NCBI GenBank assembly: GCA_907163375.1
Contig: CAJQUW010008928.1
Coordinates: 310,001-374,000 of the forward strand
Length of the DNA: 64,000 nt
Direction of reading: 5' to 3'
Source of the DNA: Prostheceraeus crozeri
Lineage: Eukaryota; Platyhelminthes; Polycladida; Euryleptidae
Both the position numbers and the translations under genes were made by a program. A model generated the notes under the pieces. It was not told the origin of the DNA. It did not search any database and was given only the letters and a program-made list of their open reading frames with translations. Positions 40,045 to 49,423 of this stretch are shown here, piece by piece (within the stretch, counting starts at the first letter, position 1; each line of letters opens with the position of its first letter).

Positions 40045-43000
40045 TTATTCTACATCACCTGTGACAGGAAGGCATCTCCTTCTCTTCGACGGTGGGGGAA
40101 GACCTAGGCTATAGTGTCCATATGGTAATGATAAATTTTTATCCAGCCAACAGCGCTTATCCTCCCAAAGTGAAAGACCTCGCTTCCTAAATGATTTTGT
40201 GCTAACTATGTGATTTTTTGAATTTATAATTGTCATATCTTCAGTTGTATCATTCTCACTATAATAGACACTCCTATAGTCATCATGTTTCAATTTTTTA
40301 ACTGCTGCTCTCTGAATTCCTTTTGCACGTTTGATGCTATGATTGGTAGAGTCTAGATATTTCATGGAATACATTTTCGGTTTTAGTAGGATCATTTCCT
40401 CAAGCAACTTTCCAGCACACTCATCCTTAAAACAACCTAATCTAGCTTTGTTTGTAGTTGAGTATAGTCGGTGATGACTGTCATAGTTTGAAGAGTCAAA
40501 CTTTTCACCGAAGTATAGAAGTATATCTTCCAGACGGACAGATGGTGATGTGTATAAACATAGGAAGAAACTATCGGTATCACCTCCACAAAGTCGCGTT
40601 CTATTTATCAGTGGACATCCTTTTAGATCATTGTAATATAATTGATACATTTCCAACTTACTATAGTCAAGTACTGCTTGACCAACATATATTAATTTAT
40701 TTAAAACTATTGAAGGTTTGTACATTTCCATACCAACCAGATCTTCATCAAATATTTTGTGTTGAACATAGAGAGGATGATTTGACAATTTCAGTAGTTG
40801 TTTCTCATTGTTGACTAGTTTAAATTTTTTCCTTCTCCTTACATTTTCCATTGTTTTACCATATAAAGAATTATTTTTCAATTTGTAGAATGACTTTTCG
40901 AAGTCAGTGTTTGATTGAGCCCTCTTTTGAGAGTTCATATCAATGTATGTTTTTAACCAAGGCTTTTGTGTGAATTTTATGCCACTATGAATCTTCTTGA
41001 TTCTCATGCCCATGCTCAAGTAAAATTTTAAAATTGAATAGTGGACTACATAATTTTCCCTATCAAATTGATGGAGCAGAAGTTTCTTGATAGAAGAAAA
41101 ATGTGTATTTGGTCTTACTTTTTCATATAGATTTTTCATATAGTGTGAAAACATTCTCTTTTCAATCATCTGCATTTCTGGAGCTAATGGGAAATCGGCA
41201 GTGTCATCATGAATGGCTGCAGGATACTCTAAATCTAAATCAAAAATGTAGCCGATTTCACCATCATCATCTATATTTTGAACATTTTCTTCATTTAAAA
41301 AATTATCTAATTCACTTTCATTCAACCATTTGAAATTTGAGTGGGGTAGATTCCTACTGAGTGAAGAACCGTAAAGGTTATTAACATCTAAGTAGGTCAA
41401 ATGTCGACTTTCATGTATATTATTTCCTAATTCTTCAATGCGTGCACGCGCTCGGTGAATGTTGGTGAAAGTCATACCCCCTCTAATTCCTCGTTCAAAT
41501 AGATTGTACATATTTTCATCTTGTATGTAGTGTGGGGGATCATTGGAAGAGAAATTTAGTGCTGAGGTAAAGCTAAGATGTGGGAGACTGACAAAATGTA
41601 CAGGGTCGACTTCATCCTCACGTTGACTCAATGCTCTAAACACTTCAAATATGTCTGCCAACAATAAAACATCTAACTTCAGATATGCCAGCATGTAATC
41701 ACCAAATGTGCTACAATTAAATTCAATCCACGCCTTGTTAGCGTGTTCATATTCACTATCGGAACAGTGCTCACGAGTAAGATCATTATAGAATTCAAAT
41801 TGTGGTGGTAGACAGTCTTCCGTCAACGTGTTTAAGTTTTTGAAGTATGAATATGGAAACACTCCCTTCTGATATAAAACATTATCACTTAATTGTGGAA
41901 ATTCTACCCTTAATGTCTCTACATGCTCATACGTTTGCAAGCCCTTGGCTAATTCACTCAAGGATGCACTTAGAAATTGATATGAGTCTAAGAATTTTAG
42001 TTTAAAGTATACTGTCTTCCCTTTGTATTCATTTACAGGGACACTGGCGGATAAAGTTATATATTTTTCAGCAGTTGCTGCTACAACATCTAATTTCCAA
42101 GACTTCATTCTTCCAATCGCTTTATAGCAAACGATGTGGCTATCATAATTTTTAAAATTGTGGAAAAATATGGGGAGCTCCCGTCTGTTAAGTCTTAACC
42201 GGAGATTGCATTTCCTACATAATGTTTGCCTATATCGTCCGGTGATATGATCATGATCACGAACTTTTATGACTTCATCGCTGAATTTTGATTTACATTT
42301 GTTGCAACATTCTGCATTCTCGTGGCGTGCTTTTTCATCCGCTGACAGTGACATTGGCTGCCTAGTTGTTGCACATTGGTTGTCATATAAGTCTTGGGCT
42401 ACAGTTTCTAAGTGGTGCAAGAAACTAATAATGCAATTTTCTCCCTCAAAGAGGTAATACTTGTTTTCAAATTTTGATTGAAGGGCATTATGCCAGACAT
42501 GATAAGCTCCAATAGCCGCAGGTTTATGTATTTTATTATCAATGTAGCACTCTATATCTGCATAAATTACTAAAGGAGGACTTAGTTGATATTCCATGCT
42601 ACTTGTTAGTACTTTTAGATCTGTCGGCATTTTTTCTATTTGTGCTTTTCCTCGAATGCAAAACTGGAAATGTCGTTCTAGTGTTGTCTTATATGTGAAT
42701 GACTGAGTGCATCTTTCGCAGAAGTATTTATGTCTTTTTAAAGTTCTCCTATACAATCTTGACAGCTTTGGAATTCCACAATAGTGTGCTGCTCCATTGT
42801 TTAGAATTAGCAAAATATTAACCGTTTGCCTACCAGTAAAGTTACTATTGTAACGAACACCTTTGAGTCCATTTTCATAAAAGTGAATGTTAATTTTAAT
42901 ATCATTATTTTTCTCAAATTTTGGAATATCTTTGATTGATACTGGTGTGGAAATGCCTTCCATATTTAGCTCAGATGTCCACTCACTATATGATTTTACT

Positions 43001-43902
43001 TCATTCCTTGAATAAGGTACTTCATTATAATGCAATATTGATAAAACTGCATATAGGAAGCAATCATTTGCATTTGAATTAACATTAATGACAGCTTTAG
43101 AGTTTTTTAACTTCTTTGGTAGAGGAAATGATTGTCCACCTGACAGTATTGGACTTGTTATTACATTGAACTCTATATTTTGTACATCATCTATAATCCA
43201 ATTGCTACCCTTTTTTGTGAAGGCTTCAATATGATTTATTAGACTATTTAGATGATCCTGAAACCAAGCATCATAGTCATAAATATAGTTTGAGGATGAT
43301 GAGGTAAAGTGTGCGAGAAAAGTTTCTTCTTCTTGAGGATTAGAACGGACATAACGAATTTGTGCAATCAGACGACCGCGCAATTGATAGCTCCTTAGTA
43401 AGTCAGACACTAAATTCCCTAACATGGAACGCATGCTTTCTAAAAATGATGTTATGTCCACAGTAGGTGTTGTTGGCGTGATATCATACACACGTGCATG
43501 GCCATTGAGTGCGCTTTCACTGAGACTAACAGTTCCATAGTTATTATGCATATTCATCTCACTATTTGTGTTATGTACATTCATATGCTGTCGAAATCTA
43601 CTTATAGAGTTATACGTTTTGCCACACCGAGAGCAGTATTGCATAAAGTTTTGTATGTTAGTTGAAGCGCTGGTTGTTGGCTTAGAAGTAGATCTATTTT
43701 GATTATTTGAATTTGACTCTGTTATGCTATCATTCGGTTTATTATTGCATACAAGTTTATGTCTCTTAAGATTATCCATCCTATTCGTCTTATATGGACA
43801 CTTGCTACATTGATACGTTTTTCCTAACTTACAAAATTTTTCATGTCGTTGCAAATTGCCTATGAGAGTGAACACTTTTCCACACTTGGTACAGACAACC
43901 AT
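40045..43902 (-). CDS. POLB: Protein-primed family B DNA polymerase with zinc fingers
   Basis: A 1285-aa polymerase. C2H2-type fingers lie at about 4-52 (CTKCGKVF, CSKCPYKT), about 90-112 (CSRCGKTY) and near 395. Exonuclease motifs are YADIECYI (about 447), FHNFKNYDSHIV (about 584) and YLKLDVLLLADIF (about 737). Polymerase motifs are YLDVNNLYGSSLS (about 840), KNNSLYGKTMEN (about 1012) and GGDTDSFF (about 1105). It replicates the element by protein priming at its terminal repeats. A TATA box lies 31-39 bp upstream of the ATG, so the leader is very short. The three hairpins follow its stop. Confidence 0.96.
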   Translation of the reverse strand: MVVCTKCGKVFTLIGNLQRHEKFCKLGKTYQCSKCPYKTNRMDNLKRHKLVCNNKPNDSITESNSNNQNRSTSKPTTSASTNIQNFMQYCSRCGKTYNSISRFRQHMNVHNTNSEMNMHNNYGTVSLSESALNGHARVYDITPTTPTVDITSFLESMRSMLGNLVSDLLRSYQLRGRLIAQIRYVRSNPQEEETFLAHFTSSSSNYIYDYDAWFQDHLNSLINHIEAFTKKGSNWIIDDVQNIEFNVITSPILSGGQSFPLPKKLKNSKAVINVNSNANDCFLYAVLSILHYNEVPYSRNEVKSYSEWTSELNMEGISTPVSIKDIPKFEKNNDIKINIHFYENGLKGVRYNSNFTGRQTVNILLILNNGAAHYCGIPKLSRLYRRTLKRHKYFCERCTQSFTYKTTLERHFQFCIRGKAQIEKMPTDLKVLTSSMEYQLSPPLVIYADIECYIDNKIHKPAAIGAYHVWHNALQSKFENKYYLFEGENCIISFLHHLETVAQDLYDNQCATTRQPMSLSADEKARHENAECCNKCKSKFSDEVIKVRDHDHITGRYRQTLCRKCNLRLRLNRRELPIFFHNFKNYDSHIVCYKAIGRMKSWKLDVVAATAEKYITLSASVPVNEYKGKTVYFKLKFLDSYQFLSASLSELAKGLQTYEHVETLRVEFPQLSDNVLYQKGVFPYSYFKNLNTLTEDCLPPQFEFYNDLTREHCSDSEYEHANKAWIEFNCSTFGDYMLAYLKLDVLLLADIFEVFRALSQREDEVDPVHFVSLPHLSFTSALNFSSNDPPHYIQDENMYNLFERGIRGGMTFTNIHRARARIEELGNNIHESRHLTYLDVNNLYGSSLSRNLPHSNFKWLNESELDNFLNEENVQNIDDDGEIGYIFDLDLEYPAAIHDDTADFPLAPEMQMIEKRMFSHYMKNLYEKVRPNTHFSSIKKLLLHQFDRENYVVHYSILKFYLSMGMRIKKIHSGIKFTQKPWLKTYIDMNSQKRAQSNTDFEKSFYKLKNNSLYGKTMENVRRRKKFKLVNNEKQLLKLSNHPLYVQHKIFDEDLVGMEMYKPSIVLNKLIYVGQAVLDYSKLEMYQLYYNDLKGCPLINRTRLCGGDTDSFFLCLYTSPSVRLEDILLYFGEKFDSSNYDSHHRLYSTTNKARLGCFKDECAGKLLEEMILLKPKMYSMKYLDSTNHSIKRAKGIQRAAVKKLKHDDYRSVYYSENDTTEDMTIINSKNHIVSTKSFRKRGLSLWEDKRCWLDKNLSLPYGHYSLGLPPPSKRRRCLPVTGDVE

Positions 43903-43932
43903 GATTATTGATGAGGATTGAAATTAGCAAGC

Positions 43933-43941
43933 CCTTATATA
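43933..43941 (-). promoter_or_regulatory. TATA box of POLB, with CRE-like sites upstream
   Basis: TATATAAGG on the minus strand lies about 31 bp before the POLB ATG. Just upstream is the palindrome TGACGTCA followed by GCGTCA (about 43957-43970), which resemble CRE sites. Confidence 0.6.
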
Positions 43942-44075
43942 CATCTACCAGCTAATGACGTCAGCGTCATCACCAGCCAATACCGTATGTTCCGATCTGT
44001 TGTAAAGACAAAACATATAATTTCAACAATTATTTTTTTTCAAAAAAGAAGAAAATAAAAGTTAAAGTAATAAAG

Positions 44076-46103
44076 TTACAGTCTGACACATTTAACAATA
44101 CCACTATGGTAGAGTTTTAGGTGACTGCAGCTGTCACTACAGCCACCCAAATCGTCCATCCTCGTAAGGCGCACTCTTCCGATGCCATTTTGGGAGCATT
44201 CCAGGTGCACAAGCGTTTCTTTGTTATGCTGTTGGCTGGTGGTAACTTGGGAGGCCAACAGGAGGTTTGATTGAGTAATATTTCTTAGAGACTCAATCAA
44301 ACCTCTATTGTCCTCCTCCAACTTAGCCTCGCGGGCCTCAGCCTCCTTTAGGCGCTCTTGGCAACGACGGAGTTGCACCTCAACGTCTTGTACCTCTGCT
44401 GTCGCGTCGAGATCCACATCATACTGCCGGACAGGGAGAGCAGCTGGAGGTGCGGGCGCAGCAGCGTGAGGGGAAGGATCTGCGGCTGGGATCGGACAGG
44501 AAGGAGCTGCGGCTGGGATCGGAGAGGAAGGAGCTGCGGCTGGGATCGAAGAGGAAGGAGCCAGTGTCATCATCGGCGATAATGGAAGGCGCACACTCCA
44601 GCTCGGAGAAGCCCGGATGTGGCTGAACGAGACTTCCTCCTGAGATGCACACATCGCGGAGTCCTGTAATCGAAAGAAACAATTGTTTATCATCTATTTA
44701 GCATTTTACCATTGATGAGATACAAAAGTGAATTTCTCTTACCTCCGGCTGGATTGTGACCTTCTGATCGGTTCCAACCTCCGTCTCACGGGGCAACGAG
44801 TCATTCTAAAAGATAAATCAATCTATTACAAACAAAAAACATATTTTAATAGAAAATTCTGTACTCATGCAGTTGACCAACTTTGATACTTACATTTGTA
44901 ACAGGATCATCATCCTCATCGGAAGAAGATGTCGGGGAAGAAGTCGCTGACGACGTTTCCTCATCAGATGAAGTCGCTGATGAGGTTTCATCGTCCTCTG
45001 ATGAGGACTCCCGAATAGGATACGGCTTTTCCTCATTCTCTTCCACCGATGTACTGGTCGCTGGCGTCGAAAGGAAACTTCGATGCTTCCTGAGGGACAG
45101 CGATCGCGCAACCTGCAGAGAAAAATAATATAACATGTTCGCAACTCATTGAGAAGCATACATGTTCTTGGAAATACTTCATGCATTGAGAAATATTATT
45201 GACAAATAACTAAACAATGACACTTACGGGACTAGGAAGACACATCTTCTCCGGTGTAGGCAAACGGGGTATACTGTTCACACCTGTAAACAGCTGAAGA
45301 AAAGAACATATTCAATTTCGCATAAAGAGCTAATGAATAACTTTAATACTTACATTTCTCAAGCATTCAGCCGCTTTCTCCTCTTCAAAACTGATACAAT
45401 TCTGTTGAGGCAACTCACTCTGAAATGTTGTGACAATGTTGAAATACTTTTTACATGATAGAATAATTAATGGAGTAAATGTATTCTCACATTTTTAGTG
45501 ACGATCTTTTTCTGAATTAAGACCTTGGTCTTCTTAGGAGGAGGCATCTCATCATTATCCTGAAATGATTAAACGATATATGTTTTTATGTATAATGGAC
45601 CAATAATTAATTTATTCGGATTTAAGAAGCTATCCTTTGAAGGTTTTATGTATGATTGGCAGAACTCACCTCAAAATCGCTTAAGGTGTCATCGATGAAC
45701 TGTCGTGACTTGGGGGCTTTCTTTGGGGCTCGGGACTTGATAGGTTTCTTTATTGCTGTAGGCTCATCAACCTGTGAAAGGACACCTTCCATCGGCCTCT
45801 CCTTTTGAAATAACCGCTCCAACCTCCTCTTTTCAGCCTTTGAGGTGAGGTTGATTCCCTTCCTCCCATTTTGTTGAGCACATGGTGTATGTTTCTCAAT
45901 GAATGCCTTAGAGGCTTCGGTATTAACCTTTTCAGTACTCCGTTTATATGACTTGCAGGTTAGGCAGTACAGATACGTGCATTCACTTTTGAAGATACAG
46001 TTCTTGTGGCCGCTCTTATTAGCATGTCGAACGGGTATTTTGCACGTCTCACAGAAATGAAAAATTAGGCGCTGTCGTGCAAGACTCTCTTGTCGGACCA
46101 TCT
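44076..46103 (-). CDS. Spliced Polinton cargo gene, seven coding exons, function unknown
   Basis: Leftward exons with GT-AG borders can be read at 45670-46103 (ATG at 46101), 45491-45559, 45354-45419, 45228-45293, 44894-45112, 44743-44805 and 44076-44663. Every junction is phase 0, introns are about 70-135 bp, and four internal exons are only 63-69 bp. A non-coding leader exon (about 46820 to 46742, donor GTGAGT) may precede. The product would be about 500 aa: an N-terminal Cys/His cluster (CETC, HKNC, CLTC) likely binding zinc, basic linkers, an acidic Ser-rich stretch, a three-fold PIPAAAPS repeat, and a coiled coil (VQLRRCQERLKEAEAREAKL). I do not recognise the family. The acidic and Pro/Ala-rich parts suit a nuclear regulator, by inference only. 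Confidence 0.65.
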
Positions 46104-46844
46104 CTGTGGAGGAAAAAAATTTGATTATAATTTTATCTCTTATTAAATGAGAACTCATTTATATATCACCAACAAAACATTATGAAGTACTAACTTGATA
46201 TTGAATAAATCTTAGAAAGATTTGAAATCTGAAGTTGAAATTGAAACCGAAAGTCGAAAGTTTAATTTTCATTCGAAAACGGTTTGCTCATAGAAAGAGT
46301 TGAAATTTACAAGTAGCTGTCTTGAAATTATTTAATTTCGAAATTAATTTGATGAAATGAAAGTGAAATTTCGAAAATTTCAACCAATCCTCAATTTGTT
46401 TAATTAAACAAGTTTGAATTTTATACATCTGTTAGCAGATGACAGACTGAATATTTAAAATGGATGAAGGCTTTATTTAGGTATCTTTTATTTATAAACA
46501 AACTGTGAAAATCTTGTTGATTCAAATACACTTACATTTAAACTGATATATTCATGTCTCTCGCTCAGTGACTTAATATAGGATGAAAAATTAAAAAAAA
46601 CATGGTTAATAATATAACATAAAGTGTTCCTATCCTAAAAACCCAAGCTTCTATATTTAAAGCTATTTGGTTATAAAAACTTAATAAAGTTCCTACTCCC
46701 GAATATCCTATAAAGTAGCACAACATGACAATGAAACTCACTTCAGAATTGTAATAAGAACCGGAGAACGGAGGAACGAAGAACGACGTCTGTTATGGAC
46801 ACTAAATAATTTGAAAATGAGTGAAAATTCGTTGTGTGCAACTT

Positions 46845-46853
46845 CTTTATATA
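46845..46853 (-). promoter_or_regulatory. TATA box of the spliced gene
   Basis: TATATAAAG on the minus strand lies about 100 bp before a GTGAGT donor at 46741-46736. An RNA start near 46820 would give a leader exon of about 80 bases and an intron of about 640 bases ending in a pyrimidine-rich acceptor (46104-46118) next to the ATG at 46101. Confidence 0.5.
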
Positions 46854-47183
46854 TGAAATTGACAAAGCAACTATGAACAAAGACCTTATGACATCACATC
46901 TTGGAATTGGTACGGTTAAACAAAATTGATAACTCAAACAAGAATTGGAACAGCTGGTTTATTTTTAACCTTAGAAATGGAAGTGCCATCACATGTGTTG
47001 AAAGATTTCTACATGTAAACAGTAGAGTGAATTCAAAGTAATATGAACTGATGGACTGATGTATTATTTGATATACATGTTATTATTAATAGTCATATAA
47101 TGATTCATATTTGAAGTTATAAAACGTGTGGTTTGAATAGAACATTAAAATTTGAATTAAGCGCTAAATTTCGAAAATTCAAA

Positions 47184-47248
47184 TTTCGCGCCAAAATTCG
47201 AATAATCAAATTTAAAGATTTTTTCGAAAATTTGAATTTCGCGCCAAA
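47184..47248. promoter_or_regulatory. Two perfect E2F-type sites in a 53-bp duplication
   Basis: TTTCGCGCCAAA occurs at 47184-47195 and 47237-47248, inside a duplicated unit with ATTC(G/A)AATAATCAAATT. It fits the E2F/DP consensus. A weaker GCGCTAAATTTCG lies just to the left. Function is inferred only from the motif. Confidence 0.5.
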
Positions 47249-47274
47249 ATTCAAATAATCAAATTAAAATACTA

Positions 47275-47428
47275 GGTTAGGGTTAAGGGTTAGGGTTAGG
47301 GTTAGGGTTAAGGTTAGGGTTAGGGTTAGGGTTAGGGTTAAGGTTAGGGTTAGGGTTAGGGTTAAGGTTAGGGTTAGGGTTAGGGTTAGGGTTAGGGTTA
47401 GGGTTAGGGTTAAGGTTAGGGTTAGGGA
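47275..47428 (+). repeat. Interstitial telomere-like repeat (TTAGGG with TTAAGG variants)
   Basis: About 25 head-to-tail hexamers, mostly TTAGGG with a TTAAGG variant every four to seven units. The frame of Asn-Pro repeats across it is not a gene. It lies deep inside the Polinton, so it is interstitial and not a chromosome end. Confidence 0.93.
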
Positions 47429-47465
47429 AGCAAGAAGAGTATCTATGGCACCCGGAACCCATGGG

Positions 47466-47558
47466 TAAATAAATTTTCGAGTGCGCGAAGCGCACGAGAA
47501 AATTTATTTACACTATAATCCGAAAAATTTCGAGGGCGCGAAGCGCCCGAGAAATTTT
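47466..47558. other. Two strong hairpins with GCGAAGC tips
   Basis: At 47466-47510 and 47523-47558, near-perfect inverted repeats (AAATAAATTTTC...GAAAATTTATTT and AAAATTTCGAGGGCGC...) close on GCGCGAAGCGC. GCGAAGC is a known exceptionally stable DNA mini-hairpin. The stems mismatch at only two positions each. A run of ten C follows at about 47564. Confidence 0.75.
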
Positions 47559-47583
47559 GAGGCCCCCCCCCCGCCGTGTATGA

Positions 47584-47641
47584 AGTGTATGAAGTGTATG
47601 AAGGTCAAAGGTCAAGGTCAGGTCTAAGGTCAAGGTCAAGT
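47584..47641 (+). promoter_or_regulatory. GTATGAAGT repeats and AGGTCA repeats
   Basis: Three GTATGAA(G) units lead into five AGGTCA-type half sites. AGGTCAAAGGTCA at 47602-47614 is a perfect DR1, the site bound by RXR/HNF4-type nuclear receptors. It may simply be a short tandem repeat. Confidence 0.4.
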
Positions 47642-47734
47642 GTAGAGGTTTGTATATTATGGTCATTTTTAGTTGTAAAACTTTAACTTTGAAAATTTGT
47701 AAACTTATTCATTTTTGTAAAAAAACTTGGAATT

Positions 47735-48075
47735 TTTCAAGTTGCATACAGATGCATACAACTAGGATTTTTTCATCAAATGGGTACATACAATATATCA
47801 TTCGAATGCTCTTTTCATGCTGATTCTAATGGTGTATTGTATGACACATGTATGACATATAACTAGAGAGCTACATGTCTTTAAAAAATGGGCTAAAAAC
47901 TTAGTGAATTTAAAAATCTAACATTTGTCTGCTTGCATACAGTTGCATACAACTAGGATTTTCCCATCGAATAGGTACATACCTTATATCATTCTAAAGG
48001 TCTTTTCATTCTCATTCTTATGGTGTCGTGTATGACACATGTATGATATCATCCTGGACTGCTACAAGCATTTTA
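47735..48075. repeat. Two ~190-bp direct repeats in the Polinton
   Basis: Units beginning GCATACAGATGCATACAACT (near 47744) and GCATACAGTTGCATACAACT (near 47935) share TAGGATTTT, GGTACATAC, TATATCATTC and TATGACACATGTATGA in the same order. They are diverged, so the duplication is older than the insertion or fast-evolving. Confidence 0.65.
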
Positions 48076-48307
48076 AAATTAACAACATAACTGTTTCTTT
48101 AAAAGTTATATGTTCCTATTTATTTCAAGTTGAAGTCTTCATACTTGATTTTTTTTGTTTCAATTCAGTTATTGAACATCATTAATTGTAGATAGTTATT
48201 CCCCTTTCCCATTCAGACCTTAATTGAAGACCGATTTGTGAAATGATAAAACAAGTCTGTTCATATATACAAATAAATATTAAATAAAGAGATTAAGAAA
48301 AAACACA

Positions 48308-48772
48308 CTAAATGTCATCAAGGTAAGGAAAGGGTACAAGTTTTTTCAAGTCCACTTGCACATGGATCCTGGTCTTTTTGGGCGCACAGGGACAGCGACG
48401 TGGTGTGTCAAGGTCGATGACCGAAAATTCGAGAGCGGTTGTGAGGTTCCGCTCGTTCGGCTCCATCCTCATGAACACCCGTTTGGTGTGATACTTTTTC
48501 GGGGCGTTCTTGACTTTGACCGTGACCCGTCCATAAAGTGGCGTTCGCATGGACTTCTTATTCATGTGACGCATCGTCTCAATTGATACGTCACTATCCT
48601 CATCACTCGAGTAGTCGGGCGATGCAGGGGCTTGGGTGAACACCACCGGCTCCTCGTTTGGTGTTGTCGATCGCTCCATCGGAGATTTGGGAGGTGTACT
48701 GGTACGTTCCACTGGCGAAGTGGTACGATCAGCAGTACCGTTCTCAACTGCGGCTTTCTGTTTGCGATCCAT
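48308..48772 (-). CDS. Unknown Polinton protein, 154 aa
   Basis: The first half is a low-complexity Thr/Pro/Ser region (TTSPVERTSTPPKSPMER) followed by an acidic patch (SSDEDSDVS). The second half is compact and basic (RVTVKVKNAPKKYHTKRVF, CPCAPKKTRIHVQVDLKKL). A minus-strand TATA box at 48854-48861 and a start near 48830 are likely. It is divergent from the 96-aa gene, with which it shares a 224-bp promoter region. I do not recognise it. Confidence 0.6.
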   Translation of the reverse strand: MDRKQKAAVENGTADRTTSPVERTSTPPKSPMERSTTPNEEPVVFTQAPASPDYSSDEDSDVSIETMRHMNKKSMRTPLYGRVTVKVKNAPKKYHTKRVFMRMEPNERNLTTALEFSVIDLDTPRRCPCAPKKTRIHVQVDLKKLVPFPYLDDI

Positions 48773-48996
48773 TATGACTTGTAGATTTAAAATAATTGTA
48801 ACTTGTAAACGTGAGGATTAGAACCTTTGATAAGAATTGGTACAAACCTCGGACTTATATACTTTTTAAACAAAGGAAATCCTAACAGCCAATCAGAGAG
48901 GTACCGAACTTCCCTAAAGAATATATATAACTATATAAAGGATGACATTGTTCCAAACTGTTAAGTACTTATCCTCAACGTTCCATAACAAGAAGC
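48773..48996. promoter_or_regulatory. Divergent promoter region with two TATA boxes and a CCAAT box
   Basis: TATATAAG (minus, 48854-48861) and TATATAAAG (plus, 48932-48940) point away from each other, with CCAATCAGAG between them. The plus-strand box is followed by GATGACATTGTTCC, nearly the same as after the TATA box at 29984. Confidence 0.65.
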
Positions 48997-49287
48997 ATGT
49001 CCTCAAAACCACTATTTTATTTTCAAAATGACAGCCAAGTCATTATGGGAGGTCAGTTGGACATGACCATGCATCTGTCTTGCGGCTGCAAAGTGGCCCT
49101 ATGGAAGACCTTGACTGTCTCTGCACTTCAAAGGCGGAATGGACTACCGGTGAAGTGTCCGGTACACGAATGTGACCATGACTTTAGTAAAAATCCGACA
49201 TTCCATGAGTGGTGTGATGACTTCTTGAAGATCATGGAGTCCCCTGAGGGACGTGATTTGCACCCCTCATTTATTTTTCACGCTTAA
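48997..49287 (+). CDS. Unknown small cysteine-containing Polinton protein, 96 aa
   Basis: Residues about 28-65 have a possible metal-binding pattern (LSCGCKVALWKTL, VKCPVHECDHDF, FHEWCDDF), with Cys and His spaced like a small zinc ribbon. No family is recognised. It is the last gene before the right terminal repeat and shares its promoter form with the gene at 30039 near the other end. Confidence 0.55.
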   Translation: MSSKPLFYFQNDSQVIMGGQLDMTMHLSCGCKVALWKTLTVSALQRRNGLPVKCPVHECDHDFSKNPTFHEWCDDFLKIMESPEGRDLHPSFIFHA

Positions 49288-49423
49288 ATTAAACTTACAT
49301 TGTAAATCTCTTGTCTTTTCATTTTAAACATAGTTCTGGAATTGGTTTTCTTATTGGGGAGCAACTAAATCATAACTGCACAGTAAAGTTTCACATCTAA
49401 ATAGTGCTACATTAAAAATAATT

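Larger units (their letters stand above)
46938..48307. other. Gene-poor repeat-rich region of the Polinton
   Basis: No gene is seen. In order it holds AT-rich DNA, two E2F-type sites, telomere-like repeats, two strong hairpins, a C-run, AGGTCA repeats and two ~190-bp direct repeats (listed separately). Such a concentration of structural DNA in one intergenic region is unlike the rest of the element. Confidence 0.6.

Noticed and set aside
44358-45128. Plus-strand frames rich in Gly/Arg and Ser/Glu at 44.4-45.1 kb
   Set aside because: They are complements of the Pro/Ala-rich and acidic exons of the leftward spliced gene.
47275-47428. A chromosome end or telomere
   Set aside because: The repeats are flanked on both sides by Polinton sequence and lie inside intact terminal repeats, so the tract is interstitial.
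47283-47495. A 70-codon Asn-Pro repeat protein on the minus strand
   Set aside because: It is only the translation of the telomere-like hexamers.
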